Shown one piece after another: positions 1-8,405 of a stretch of 64,000 nucleotides of DNA. The position numbers and the translations under genes are program-made. Under the pieces are notes generated by a model. The model searched no databases and was not told where the DNA came from. It was given only the letters and a program-made list of their open reading frames with translations. The stretch is from contig CAZVYX010000028.1 in the NCBI GenBank assembly GCA_964631725.1, positions 1 to 64,000 on the forward strand, read 5' to 3'. Origin of the DNA: GCA-2731375 sp964631725. Its GTDB lineage: Bacteria > Pseudomonadota > Alphaproteobacteria > GCA-2731375. Positions within the stretch are counted from its first letter, which is position 1. The number at the start of each line of letters is the position of its first letter.

Positions 1-1
1 G

Positions 2-895
2 CGGGTGGTCTTTATCGGCTCCGACCTAGGCGCCGGCACCCTGGATCAGTTCCGCGACGAGATGCCGGACCGCTTCTTCATGGAAGGGGTTTCCGAGCAG
101 AACCTGATCGGCATGGCGGCGGGTCTGGCGATGGAAGGTTTCATCCCCTACGTCAACACCATCGCGACCTTCATTACCCGGCGCTGCTACGAGCAGTTGG
201 CGGTGGATCTGTGCCTGCATAATCTGCCCGTCAAGCTGATCGCTAATGGCGGCGGCCTGGTCTATGCGCCGTTGGGGCCGACGCATCTGGCGATCGAGGA
301 TATCGCCATCCTGCGCGCCCTGCCGCGCATGACCGTGTTCGCACCCTGCGACAAGGAAGAAATGGCCCGTCTGGTGCCGCAGACCCTGGAAATGGACGGA
401 CCCTGCTATATCCGTCTGGCCAAGGGCGGCGATGAAATCGTCTCGGATCAGGCCCGCGGTTTCGAGATGGGCAAGGCCATCGCCATGCGTGATGGCGCCA
501 AGGTGCTGATCGTCGGCACCGGCATCACCACGACGCGGGCCTTGCACGCGGCCGAGGAATTGGCGGGCGAGGGCATCGAATGCGGCGTCCTGCACATGCA
601 CACCGTGAAACCATTGGACGAGGCGGCGATCCTGGAGCGGTTATCGGATGTCGATCTGCTGGTCACCGTGGAAGAGCACACTCTGGTCGGCGGTCTGGGC
701 AGTGCGGTGGGCGATCTGCTGCTGGACAAGGCGCCGAACGCGGCCAGCCGTCTGCTGCGCCTGGGCATTCCCGATACCTTCTCGGACAAATACGGCACCC
801 AGGATGAGCTGTTGGAGTATTACGGCCTGCAAGGACCGCAAATTGCCCAGCGCATCCGCGAGAGCCTGAATGGCGCCGGGGCGCAGGTGGCGTGA
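2..895 (+). CDS. Transketolase C-terminal-type subunit (5' end outside window)
   Basis: This is the pyrimidine-binding plus C-terminal half of a split transketolase-like, thiamine-diphosphate enzyme. The reading frame is open to the left edge, so the N-terminus is missing, and a partner carrying the thiamine pyrophosphate half is expected just upstream. The early stretch MEGVSEQNLIGMAAGLA holds the glutamate (in SEQN) that activates the cofactor in this superfamily. The C-terminal domain has the usual 'VEEHTLVGGLGSAVGDLL' segment. The stop overlaps the next start by four bases (GTGA), so the two are translationally coupled. Its place in a carbohydrate cluster suggests it makes or rearranges a sugar precursor rather than serving central metabolism. 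The substrate is not known. Confidence 0.85.
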   Translation, partial: RVVFIGSDLGAGTLDQFRDEMPDRFFMEGVSEQNLIGMAAGLAMEGFIPYVNTIATFITRRCYEQLAVDLCLHNLPVKLIANGGGLVYAPLGPTHLAIEDIAILRALPRMTVFAPCDKEEMARLVPQTLEMDGPCYIRLAKGGDEIVSDQARGFEMGKAIAMRDGAKVLIVGTGITTTRALHAAEELAGEGIECGVLHMHTVKPLDEAAILERLSDVDLLVTVEEHTLVGGLGSAVGDLLLDKAPNAASRLLRLGIPDTFSDKYGTQDELLEYYGLQGPQIAQRIRESLNGAGAQVA

Positions 896-1719
896 ATTTT
901 GCCCTGCCCAGACCTGAAGGATTTCTGCGCCCGGATGAGGTCGAGCTGGGTGCGCGTTATCTTGATGATGGCTATGTGATCGCGCCGGTGGCTGACGGCG
1001 CGGCCCTGGATCGTCTGCGTTCGGCCATGGCGGAGATCGCGGCCCGGCATCTGGGCCTTGATCAACCAAAGGACCCTGGTGCTTTCCTGGACGACATCCA
1101 TACACAGGTTGAGGCAACCGCCCTGAATGCCCTGCGCATGACGGTCATCAATGGCGTCAACGATCTGCCCTGGGCGCGAAAGACCTATTTCGAGTTGGCC
1201 CGGCCCCTGTTGGAGGCCATAGTCGGCAATGAACTGGCCATGCAGCGGCGCCTGAACCTATCGATCCAATTGCCCGGCGATGACAGCTCCCTGTTGGCCG
1301 TCCATGCCGATGTCTGGGACGGCGACAGCCCGTTCGAGGTCGTGATCTGGCTGCCTTTCGTGCATTGTTTCAATACCAAGACCATGTTCCTGCTACCGCC
1401 CGACAAGGGTCGGTTGGTGGAGGCGCGCATGGCCGATTTCGACGGCGGCGATACCGATGATCTGTTCGCCGCCATCGAGGACGACCTGATCTGGCTGGAT
1501 GTGCCCTATGGCAGTGTGCTGCTGTTCAATCAGAACCTCATGCACGGCAACCGCATCAACCGGGAAGGGGGCACCCGTTGGACCATGAACTGTCGCTTCA
1601 AGGGGCTGTTTTCGCCCTATGCCGGCAAGCGTCTGGGCGAATTCTTCGAACCGATCACGGTGCGCCCGGCCTCCCGCGTGGGCATGAGCCATGATCTGCC
1701 GGGAGGTTTCGTTGAATAA
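892..1719 (+). CDS. 2OG-Fe(II) oxygenase of the sporadic carbohydrate cluster type
   Basis: The 275-residue protein looks like the 2-oxoglutarate/Fe(II) dioxygenases that travel with LIC12192-family proteins in sporadically distributed carbohydrate clusters. The iron triad can be read as His138-x-Asp140 (in AVHADVWDG) and His218 (in NLMHGNRIN), with Arg235 a likely 2-oxoglutarate ligand. A GTG start overlaps the upstream stop. The next gene is the LIC12192-type protein, which strongly supports the family call. The likely role is oxidation of a sugar or sugar-linked intermediate for a surface glycan. The substrate cannot be read from sequence. The family assignment is from memory of the motif pattern and context. 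Confidence 0.8.
   Translation: MNFALPRPEGFLRPDEVELGARYLDDGYVIAPVADGAALDRLRSAMAEIAARHLGLDQPKDPGAFLDDIHTQVEATALNALRMTVINGVNDLPWARKTYFELARPLLEAIVGNELAMQRRLNLSIQLPGDDSSLLAVHADVWDGDSPFEVVIWLPFVHCFNTKTMFLLPPDKGRLVEARMADFDGGDTDDLFAAIEDDLIWLDVPYGSVLLFNQNLMHGNRINREGGTRWTMNCRFKGLFSPYAGKRLGEFFEPITVRPASRVGMSHDLPGGFVE
1701..1706 (+). promoter_or_regulatory. Shine-Dalgarno site selecting a TTG start
   Basis: GGGAGG lies five bases before the TTG at 1712. It supports TTG as the start of the LIC12192-family gene rather than the ATG at 1691, which has no such site and would overlap the previous gene further. Confidence 0.6.
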
Positions 1720-2125
1720 TCAGGCCAACCGCTTCGGTCATCGCGGCTATATCGCCTCCCGCCCGGTGCGCGGTCAGGACTGGCCCCAGCATGTGCAAAA
1801 CCTGGTGATCCGTGATTACGCGCAACGAAATGGCCTGCATTATCTGCTCAGCGCCACGGAATACGCCATGGACGCCTGCTATATGAACCTGGAAACCGTG
1901 TTGGGAGAGCTTGACCGCGTCGAGGGCGTGATCTGTTTCTCCCTCTTCATGCTGCCGGCCCGGACGGAGCGGCGGCACGCGTTGTACCAACGCATTTTCG
2001 ACAGCGGATCGGATCTGCACGGCGCCTTGGAGAATATGGCCATCCACGGTCCGGAGGATGCCGCCCGGCTGGAGGATATCTTCATGGTCGAGCAACACGC
2101 GGCGACATCATTGGGGGTGCAATAG
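1712..2125 (+). CDS. LIC12192-family sporadic carbohydrate cluster protein
   Basis: A protein of about 137 residues beginning MNNQANRFGHRGYIASR and ending soon after MVEQHAATSLG. The opening 'GHRGYIASRPV' and the central 'LSATEYAMDACYMNL' match my recollection of the LIC12192 (SpoChoClust_1) family, which has no known biochemical activity. TTG at 1712 is preferred because GGGAGG sits five bases upstream; an ATG at 1691 would add seven residues inside the oxygenase gene. It overlaps the 2OG oxygenase, the family's usual companion. The conserved Tyr/Glu/Asp residues in the centre could be catalytic, but this is inference. Confidence 0.75.
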   Translation: MNNQANRFGHRGYIASRPVRGQDWPQHVQNLVIRDYAQRNGLHYLLSATEYAMDACYMNLETVLGELDRVEGVICFSLFMLPARTERRHALYQRIFDSGSDLHGALENMAIHGPEDAARLEDIFMVEQHAATSLGVQ

Positions 2126-2127
2126 CG

Positions 2128-2790
2128 ATGGCATTGGTGGATTTCGTCGGCATCGTGCACAAATCGACCACGCGGGACTACGTCCAGCGCGTGGTGGCGC
2201 ATGACAAGGCCGAATGCGCCGAAGTGGCCGGAAAGTTCGGTGAGGATTATTGGGATGGCGACCGCCGTTACGGCTTCGGCGGCTACTATTACGATGGCCG
2301 TTGGCGTCAGGTGGCGGAGGCCATGGTCGCCCATTATGACTTGCAGCCGGGCGCCAAGATCCTCGACATCGGCTGTGGCAAGGCCTTCCTGCTGTATGAA
2401 TTTACCCAAGCCCTGGAAGGGGTCCAGGTCAGCGGCATCGATATCTCCGCCTACGGCATCGAAAACGCCAAGGAAGAGGTCCGTGACCGCCTGCAGGTCG
2501 GACACTGTCAAAGCCTACCGTATGAGGATGACGAATTCGATTTCGTGTATTCAATCAATACTTTTCACAATCTTTTTAACTATGAACTTCACCCTTCGTT
2601 GCAGGAAATGCAGCGGGTTGGCAAGGGCGCGAAGCACATTACGATCGAGAGCTACCGCAACGAGAGCGAGAAAGCCAATCTGCTCTATTGGCAGCTCACA
2701 TGCCGGGCCTTCATGATGCCGGCGGAATGGGAATTCGCGTTCCAACAGGCCGGCTATGACGGCGACTACGGTTACATCACGTTTGAATAG
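2128..2790 (+). CDS. Class I SAM-dependent methyltransferase
   Basis: A 220-residue methyltransferase. Motif I, ILDIGCGKAFLLYEF, is at residues 78-92, followed by the acidic strand end GIDIS near 103-107 that contacts SAM ribose. The N-terminal 60 residues are aromatic-rich (YWDGDRRYGFGGYYYDGR) and probably bind substrate. It follows the LIC12192-type gene by two bases and belongs to the same operon, so a sugar or sugar-linked intermediate is the likely acceptor. About 50 bases near 2540-2590 are clearly richer in A and T than the surroundings, without disturbing the frame. Confidence 0.8.
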   Translation: MALVDFVGIVHKSTTRDYVQRVVAHDKAECAEVAGKFGEDYWDGDRRYGFGGYYYDGRWRQVAEAMVAHYDLQPGAKILDIGCGKAFLLYEFTQALEGVQVSGIDISAYGIENAKEEVRDRLQVGHCQSLPYEDDEFDFVYSINTFHNLFNYELHPSLQEMQRVGKGAKHITIESYRNESEKANLLYWQLTCRAFMMPAEWEFAFQQAGYDGDYGYITFE

Positions 2791-2798
2791 GTGAAATT

Positions 2799-3497
2799 TT
2801 GGTAGAGACCGCAAATACAATGGCACGGACCAAGGAAGCACAGTACGAAGACTGCCTGCGGGCGGCTGAGGAATCCGGTGTCGACAGCCTGGGTGTGATG
2901 ACCAATCAGGTCTGGCGCGACGATCCGCGCCGTCTGGCCATCCTGCTGTCGCGTTACAAATTCGTCGCCAAGATGTTGTCGGGCAAGCGCAGGGTGGTCG
3001 AAGTGGGCTGCGGCGACGCCTTCGGCAGCCGCGTCGTGCAGCAGGAAACCGGCGAATTGACCGTCCTCGACATCGATCCGGTGTTTATCGAGGATATCCA
3101 GCGCCGCATGCATCCCGACTGGCCCCTGACCCCGGCCGTGCACGATATGCTGTCGGGGCCCTATCCGGGCATATTCGATGCCGCCTACAGCCTTGATGTG
3201 CTGGAGCATATTCCGGCCGAGCAGGAGGAAACCTTCCTGCGCAATATGATCACCTCGCTCAATCACGATGGCGTCCTGATCGTCGGCATGCCGTCTCTGG
3301 ACAGCCAGGAGCACGCCTCGCCGCAAAGCAAGATCGGCCATATCAACTGCAAGCATGGCGGCGATTTCAAGGCCCTGATGGAGCAGTATTTCGACAACGT
3401 CTTTGTCTTCTCCATGAATGACGAGGTGGTGCATACGGGCTTCTGGCCCATGGCCCACTATTACCTGGCGCTCTGCTGTGGCAAGCGGCCCGGCTAG
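2799..3497 (+). CDS. Class I SAM-dependent methyltransferase
   Basis: A second methyltransferase, 232 residues, different from its neighbour. Motif I is VVEVGCGDAFGS (66-77), the ribose-binding acidic residue lies in VLDID (about 89-93), and SLDVLEHIP (131-139) is the usual post-II segment. The chosen TTG start has AGGTG five bases upstream; an ATG at 2820 is an alternative seven codons in. The gene overlaps the following reductase gene by 20 bases, so it sits firmly in the carbohydrate operon. The acceptor is unknown. Confidence 0.78.
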   Translation: MVETANTMARTKEAQYEDCLRAAEESGVDSLGVMTNQVWRDDPRRLAILLSRYKFVAKMLSGKRRVVEVGCGDAFGSRVVQQETGELTVLDIDPVFIEDIQRRMHPDWPLTPAVHDMLSGPYPGIFDAAYSLDVLEHIPAEQEETFLRNMITSLNHDGVLIVGMPSLDSQEHASPQSKIGHINCKHGGDFKALMEQYFDNVFVFSMNDEVVHTGFWPMAHYYLALCCGKRPG

Positions 3498-4341
3498 ACT
3501 TCTCGTCGTCGGCGGCGACAGCATGATCGGCGGCGCGCTGGCCGATCATTTCAGCGCCCGCGGCTGGCAGGTTCAGGCCACCACGCGCCGCCGGGAGCAG
3601 ATTGACGCGCGCCATCCCTTTTTGGACCTGGCCGCGCCGATCGGCGATCTTCCCAGCGCGGATGTGGTGATCCTCGCCGCCGCCGTCGCCCGCATCGGCG
3701 ATTGCGAGGATGATCCCGAAGGCACACGGCAAATCAACGTCGATGGCACCCTGGCCGTGGCGCAAACCATGGCCGGGCAGGGCGCGCATGTCATATTGCT
3801 GTCCTCGGACAAGGTTTTCGACGGCGCGGTGCCCTTGCGCGGCCGCAACGATACGCCGTGCCCGGCCTGTGAATACGGCCGGCAAAAGGCCGCCGCCGAG
3901 GCCGGCGTTCTGGCGCTCGGTGATAAGGGCGCCGTATTGCGCCTGAGCAAGGTGCTGGAACCGGGGCTGGAGCTGTTAACCGGCTGGACACGGGACCTCT
4001 TCGCCGGAAACGCCATATCGCCGTTCCACGATCTGTATCTCGCACCGGTTCCGGTCGACCTGGTGGTCCAACTGGCGGCGCATATTGCGGACGCGCGCGC
4101 GGCGGGCATCTATCAGTGCACCGGCGCCGAAGACCGCGCTTACGTCGACCTGGCGCAGATCCTGGCGGAAGAAGTCGGTTGCGATGTGGATTTGATCAAG
4201 CCCGGCTCCTGCCAAACCGTCAACATGCCCGCCGCCGCCCGGCCCCGCCATACGACGCTGGAGATGACAATAGAGCTTGACCGCTGGGATCTGGCCGCGC
4301 CGGCATTTGAAGCAACAGCGCGGGCGATCATCGCTGGATGA
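3478..4341 (+). CDS. NAD(P)-dependent sugar-nucleotide reductase, RmlD-like
   Basis: An extended short-chain dehydrogenase of 287 residues resembling dTDP-4-dehydrorhamnose reductase. It has the nucleotide-binding loop VVGGDSMIGGAL (10-21), the strand-end serine region LLSSDKVFDG (about 107-116) and a Tyr133-x3-Lys137 pair (YGRQK). The likely reaction is reduction of a keto-sugar nucleotide, or a related epimerase/reductase step. GTG at 3478 is chosen because the residues further upstream are an out-of-frame reading of the methyltransferase gene and are unlike the family. It is the last gene of the left-hand cluster; the next gene is on the opposite strand. Confidence 0.75.
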   Translation: MASGPARLLVVGGDSMIGGALADHFSARGWQVQATTRRREQIDARHPFLDLAAPIGDLPSADVVILAAAVARIGDCEDDPEGTRQINVDGTLAVAQTMAGQGAHVILLSSDKVFDGAVPLRGRNDTPCPACEYGRQKAAAEAGVLALGDKGAVLRLSKVLEPGLELLTGWTRDLFAGNAISPFHDLYLAPVPVDLVVQLAAHIADARAAGIYQCTGAEDRAYVDLAQILAEEVGCDVDLIKPGSCQTVNMPAAARPRHTTLEMTIELDRWDLAAPAFEATARAIIAG

Positions 4342-4374
4342 GCTTCGAATAACCTGCGGATCGCCCGATACCTG

Positions 4375-5115
4375 TCAAAACCAGCTCGAATAAGTCAGTT
4401 TCGCGCCCAGGATCAGCAGGGATAGCGACACGATACGGCGAAACAGGTCCTGCGAAATCCGCTGACGCAGCCAAATACCCACTGCCATGCCGAGGAGCGT
4501 CGGCCCCAGTGCGAAGCTGGACAGGATAATGGCTGCGCGGTCCATGGCGCCTTGATCGAACAGCGCCCCTGCCCAGGCCACGGTGCCAATCAAGAGCGAT
4601 AGACCAATTGCTTGCACGAACTGTTCTTTTTCCAGACCCAAGGCCTGTAGATAGACGGCAACCGGCATCAGCAGCGATCCGGTCGTGCCGGTTAGCAACC
4701 CGGCGGCAAATCCCACCCCTGGCGACCAGTAACGTTCCTGACCGTGGGGCAGTCCGGGCTGTATCGACAGCAGGTTCATCGAGGCGTAGCCGACGATCAC
4801 GACACCAAGCAGGCCTGACAATATGCCCGGATCGACCCGAAACAGGATCACCGTGCCAAGCCAGATGCCAACGCAGGCGCTGGCGTTCAGCAGCCAAAAT
4901 CGCCGAAACAGTTTCATCAACTCGCCGCCATGGAGCACTTGCCAGATGTTGGCGCACAGCGAGGGCACGATCAGCACAACGACGGCGTCGCGGAGGCCAA
5001 GTGAGAGGCTCAGGATGGCAATCGCGGTTGTCGGCAGGCCGATACCAATGGCGCCTTTGATCACACCGGCTATCAGGAATGCAATAGCCACGATGGCAAG
5101 CAGGCCTATGTCCAT
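4375..5115 (-). CDS. TauE/SafE (TSUP) family membrane permease
   Basis: A 246-residue, almost entirely hydrophobic protein with about seven or eight predicted membrane spans. The N-terminal repeat AFLIAGVIKGAIGIGLPTT and the matching central GFAAGLLTGTTGSLLMPVA are the two related half-repeats typical of the TauE/SafE family of putative sulfite, sulfoacetate or organic-anion exporters. The substrate cannot be told. It converges on the carbohydrate cluster and lies 25 bases downstream of the ABC-F gene on the same strand, so it may be read from that promoter. Confidence 0.8.
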   Translation of the reverse strand: MDIGLLAIVAIAFLIAGVIKGAIGIGLPTTAIAILSLSLGLRDAVVVLIVPSLCANIWQVLHGGELMKLFRRFWLLNASACVGIWLGTVILFRVDPGILSGLLGVVIVGYASMNLLSIQPGLPHGQERYWSPGVGFAAGLLTGTTGSLLMPVAVYLQALGLEKEQFVQAIGLSLLIGTVAWAGALFDQGAMDRAAIILSSFALGPTLLGMAVGIWLRQRISQDLFRRIVSLSLLILGAKLTYSSWF

Positions 5116-5140
5116 GCCGGGTCAGAGGAAAGCATCGGCG

Positions 5141-7009
5141 TCACGCCTGCGCCGCTTCCAACTTTTCCTCCGCCGCAAGCCAGGCGGCTTCCGCGGCTTC
5201 GATGGCCTTGTCGGTTTGCGCCCGTTCCTGGTTCAGGGATGTCACTTTGCCGGGGTTATCCTGATACAAGGCCGGATTGGCCAGGGCCTGGGCGATGCGG
5301 GCCTGTTCGGCCTGCAGACGGTTCAGTTTTTGCTCCGTCTCCTTGACCATTTTCCGCAACGGCGCGAGGCGTTGGCGGTTTTGCGCATTGGCCTTTCGGG
5401 CCGCCCGGCGGTCTTTCTCGGACGGTGCATTGGCGTCCTTCGGCGCGTCGTTACGCAGGGACATACGCCGGTAGTCGTCGATATCGCCTTCCCAGGGCGT
5501 AACCTGGCCGTCGGCTACCAGCCACAGCCGGTCCGTGGTCAATTCCAGCAAGTGGCGGTCATGACTGATCAGCAGCACCGCGCCGGGAAAATCGTTCAGG
5601 GCCTGGACCAGGGCTTGCCGCGCATCCACGTCGAGATGGTTGGTCGGTTCGTCGAGGATCAGCAGATGCGGTGCCTTGGCGGTGATCAGCGCCAGTACCA
5701 GGCGGGCCCGCTCCCCGCCCGATAGATGCCGCACCTGGGTTTCCGCCCTGTCCTGGATCAGCCCGAAGGTGCCCAGGCGGGCGCGCAAGGCGGCTTCCTT
5801 CAGATCGGGCAGCAGGCGCTGCAGATGCGCCACTGGGGTATCCTGGGGCTCCAGATCCTCGATCAGATGCTGGGCGAAAAAGCCGGTGCGCAGCTTACCG
5901 CCACGGCGGATTTCGCCTTGCATGGTGCTCAGGCGCCCCTCGATCAGCTTTGCCAGGGTGGATTTGCCGTTACCGTTGCGGCCCAACAGGGCGATGCGGT
6001 CCTTGCCATCGATGCGCAGATCAAGCCCTTTGAGGATCGGCACGCCGTCCTCGTAACCGACCGAGGCGCGGTCGAGACTGACGATGGGGGACCGTAGCTC
6101 GTCGGGCTCCGGGAAGCGGAAATTGACCGACGGATCAACCGCCGCCTCGGCAATGGGCTGCATCCGGCCTAGCGCCTTCAGGCGGCTTTGCGCCTGCCGT
6201 GCCTTGTTGGCCTGATAGCGGAAGCGGTCGACAAACGCCTGCATGTGCTTGCGCGCCGCCTCCTGCCGCTGGCGCAGGCGCTCCTGTTGCTCCTGCCGCT
6301 CCCGCCGGGTCGCCTCGAACCTGTCATAGCCGCCGCGATAAAGCGTCAGGTCGCCTCGGTCCACGTGCAAAATGGCCGTGACGGCATTGTTCAGCAGATC
6401 CCGGTCATGGCTGACCAGAAGCACCGTGTGGGGATAGCGGCGCAGGTAATCCTCCAGCCACAGGGTGCCTTCCAGATCCAGATAGTTGGTCGGCTCATCC
6501 AGCAGCAACAAATCCGGCGCGGCGAACAGAATGGCGGCCAGCGCCACCCGCATGCGCCAGCCACCGGAAAACTCCGACAGCGGGCGGCCCTGTTCGTCTT
6601 CGCTAAAGCCCAGGCCGGCCAGGATAGAGGCGGCGCGGGCCGGCGCCGAATGAGCGTCAATATCCAACAGGCGTTGATGAATTTCGCCGATGCGGTCGGG
6701 GTCGGCCGCGGTTTCGGCCTCCGCCAGCAACGCGGTACGCTCTGCATCCGCCTCTAGCACATTGTCCAGCAGGTTTTGCGGCCCGCCGGGAGCTTCCTGC
6801 GCCACCATGCCCAGGCGGGCCCGGTTGGCGCATCGGATGCTGCCGGTATCGCCATGCAATTCGCCGGTAATCAGCTTCAACAAGGTACTCTTGCCCGCGC
6901 CATTGCGGCCGACCACGCCGACCTTGTGCCCGGCCGGAATATGGGCCGAGGCGTTGGTCAGAATATCCCGCCCGCCAATGCGGTATGTCAGGTCGTTGAT
7001 GTGCAGCAT
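5141..7009 (-). CDS. ABC-F family ATPase (Uup/YheS-like)
   Basis: A 622-residue protein with two ABC ATPase domains and no membrane spans, as in ABC-F ribosome-associated translation factors. Walker A motifs are GRNGAGKST (about 34-42) and GRNGNGKST in the second domain. Signatures are SGGWRMR and SGGERAR, and each Walker B is followed by DEPTNYLDL or DEPTNHLDV. The basic linker between domains (rich in R, Q and E) corresponds to the P-site tRNA interaction motif. A C-terminal coiled coil rich in K, E, Q and A (about 545-620) is like that of Uup or YheS. It is probably a housekeeping factor that relieves stalled ribosomes. It is transcribed divergently from ndk. Confidence 0.9.
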   Translation of the reverse strand: MLHINDLTYRIGGRDILTNASAHIPAGHKVGVVGRNGAGKSTLLKLITGELHGDTGSIRCANRARLGMVAQEAPGGPQNLLDNVLEADAERTALLAEAETAADPDRIGEIHQRLLDIDAHSAPARAASILAGLGFSEDEQGRPLSEFSGGWRMRVALAAILFAAPDLLLLDEPTNYLDLEGTLWLEDYLRRYPHTVLLVSHDRDLLNNAVTAILHVDRGDLTLYRGGYDRFEATRRERQEQQERLRQRQEAARKHMQAFVDRFRYQANKARQAQSRLKALGRMQPIAEAAVDPSVNFRFPEPDELRSPIVSLDRASVGYEDGVPILKGLDLRIDGKDRIALLGRNGNGKSTLAKLIEGRLSTMQGEIRRGGKLRTGFFAQHLIEDLEPQDTPVAHLQRLLPDLKEAALRARLGTFGLIQDRAETQVRHLSGGERARLVLALITAKAPHLLILDEPTNHLDVDARQALVQALNDFPGAVLLISHDRHLLELTTDRLWLVADGQVTPWEGDIDDYRRMSLRNDAPKDANAPSEKDRRAARKANAQNRQRLAPLRKMVKETEQKLNRLQAEQARIAQALANPALYQDNPGKVTSLNQERAQTDKAIEAAEAAWLAAEEKLEAAQA

Positions 7010-7027
7010 GGGCGCTGTCTAGCACGG

Positions 7028-7056
7028 TTGCGGCGGTGATGCGAAGCCGATATAAA
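7028..7056 (+). promoter_or_regulatory. Candidate sigma70-type promoter for ndk
   Basis: TTGCGG (7028-7033) and TATAAA (7051-7056) are separated by 17 bases, about 65 bases before the ndk start, in the short region between the divergent ABC-F and ndk genes. Confidence 0.45.
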
Positions 7057-7120
7057 CCGCCCGCATTTAGATTTTTCAGTTCCCCGCCTAAACCCGCCCA
7101 AACAAGGAAAGCTCACCTCC

Positions 7121-7543
7121 ATGGCCAGCCAACGTACTTTTTCGATCATCAAGCCCGACGCCACCCGCCGCAACCTGACCGGCCAGATTACCGCCCGCCT
7201 GGAAGGCGCCGGCCTGCGCGTTATCGCGTCCAAGCGCCTGTGGATGAGCCGTGGCGAGGCCGAGGGTTTTTACGCCGTGCACAAGGAACGCCCGTTCTTT
7301 AACGATTTGTGCGATTTCATGACCTCCGGCCCGGTCGTGGTCCAGGTTCTAGAGGGCGAGGACGCAATTGCCAAGAACCGCGAAGTGATGGGCGCCACCA
7401 ATCCGGAGGAAGCGGCCGACGGCACGATCCGCAAGGACTTCGCCGAAAATATCGAGGCCAACTCGGTACACGGCTCCGATGCGCCCGAGACGGCGGCGGT
7501 GGAAATCGCCTACTGGTTCGCCGCGACCGAGATCGTCGGCTAG
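7121..7543 (+). CDS. ndk: Nucleoside diphosphate kinase
   Basis: A 140-residue protein of standard family length. It moves the gamma phosphate of ATP to nucleoside diphosphates through a phosphohistidine. The start (RTFSIIKPDATRR), the NRxVMGATNPEEA loop and the catalytic His in NSVHGSDAPETA are all present. Nucleoside diphosphate kinases keep the NTP and dNTP pools balanced. It has its own upstream promoter-like sequence and is followed 15 bases later by a PhyH-type oxygenase gene, which may be co-transcribed. Confidence 0.97.
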   Translation: MASQRTFSIIKPDATRRNLTGQITARLEGAGLRVIASKRLWMSRGEAEGFYAVHKERPFFNDLCDFMTSGPVVVQVLEGEDAIAKNREVMGATNPEEAADGTIRKDFAENIEANSVHGSDAPETAAVEIAYWFAATEIVG

Positions 7544-7558
7544 TCCGGGCCGCGTACC

Positions 7559-8389
7559 ATGCTCCACGGCGAGCCACTGCGGCCGATAACGGACGACGAA
7601 GTCGCCGCCTATGACCGCGACGGCGCCGTGCTGCTGCGGGGCCTGTTCAATCTGGACTGGATCGAGCTGTTGCGCGAGGCGGTGGAGGCCGACAAGGCCA
7701 CGCCGGGGCCCATGGTGCGCCATAACACGCCGCCGGGCGGCGCCGGCGAGTTCTTCGTGGATTTTCAGCTTTGGCAGCGCTGGGACGGCGCGCGGCGTTT
7801 CGCCCTGGAAGGTCCTGGCGGCGCCATTGCCGCGCGTATGATGGGCGCGAAGGCGGTCAATTATTACCACGACCATCTGCTGGTCAAGGAACCGGGCACA
7901 CAGGAGCGCACGCCCTGGCACCATGACCAGCCTTACTATCCGGTGGAAGGCTGGATGGTCGGTTCGATCTGGCTGCCCCTGGATCCGGTGCCCGAGGACA
8001 TTTGCGTGGACTTCATTCCCGGATCGCACAAATGGAACCGCTGGTTCGCACCGCAATTCTTCAAATCCGGCAATCCGGAACTTCAGGTTCAGGACCCCCG
8101 CTTCGAGGCCATTCCGGATTTCGAAGCCCAGCGAGGTCAATATGACCTGCTGACCTGGGCCCTTGAGCCCGGCGATTGCATTTTCTTCCACGGCTTGGTG
8201 GTGCATGGCGCCTCGGGCAATCCATCGCCCCAGGGCCGCCGCCGTGCTTATGCCACCCGCTGGCTGGGCGAGGATGCCCGCTACGCCGCCCGCAGCGGCC
8301 AGATATCACCGCCCCTCGAAGGCCACGGCCTGCAACCGGGCGATACCATGGACTGCGAAATGTTTCCCAGGGTTTGGCCGAGAGCCTGA
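7559..8389 (+). CDS. Phytanoyl-CoA dioxygenase (PhyH) family protein
   Basis: A 276-residue Fe(II)/2-oxoglutarate oxygenase. Metal ligands can be read as His121-x-Asp123 in TPWHHDQPYY and His216 in LVVHGASGN, with arginines about ten residues later (GRRRAYATRW) to hold 2-oxoglutarate. The motif CVDFIPGSHKW is the usual PhyH 'PGSH' segment. Members hydroxylate many small molecules, and the substrate here is not predictable. It lies 15 bases after ndk and converges on a VOC protein gene. Nothing nearby points to a pathway. Confidence 0.85.
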   Translation: MLHGEPLRPITDDEVAAYDRDGAVLLRGLFNLDWIELLREAVEADKATPGPMVRHNTPPGGAGEFFVDFQLWQRWDGARRFALEGPGGAIAARMMGAKAVNYYHDHLLVKEPGTQERTPWHHDQPYYPVEGWMVGSIWLPLDPVPEDICVDFIPGSHKWNRWFAPQFFKSGNPELQVQDPRFEAIPDFEAQRGQYDLLTWALEPGDCIFFHGLVVHGASGNPSPQGRRRAYATRWLGEDARYAARSGQISPPLEGHGLQPGDTMDCEMFPRVWPRA

Positions 8390-8405
8390 ATTCAGCGGTG
8401 GGACT

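Noticed and set aside
3418..3477. N-terminal extension of the RmlD-like reductase
   Set aside because: The residues overlap the methyltransferase gene and do not resemble the family; GTG 3478 fits the cofactor loop.
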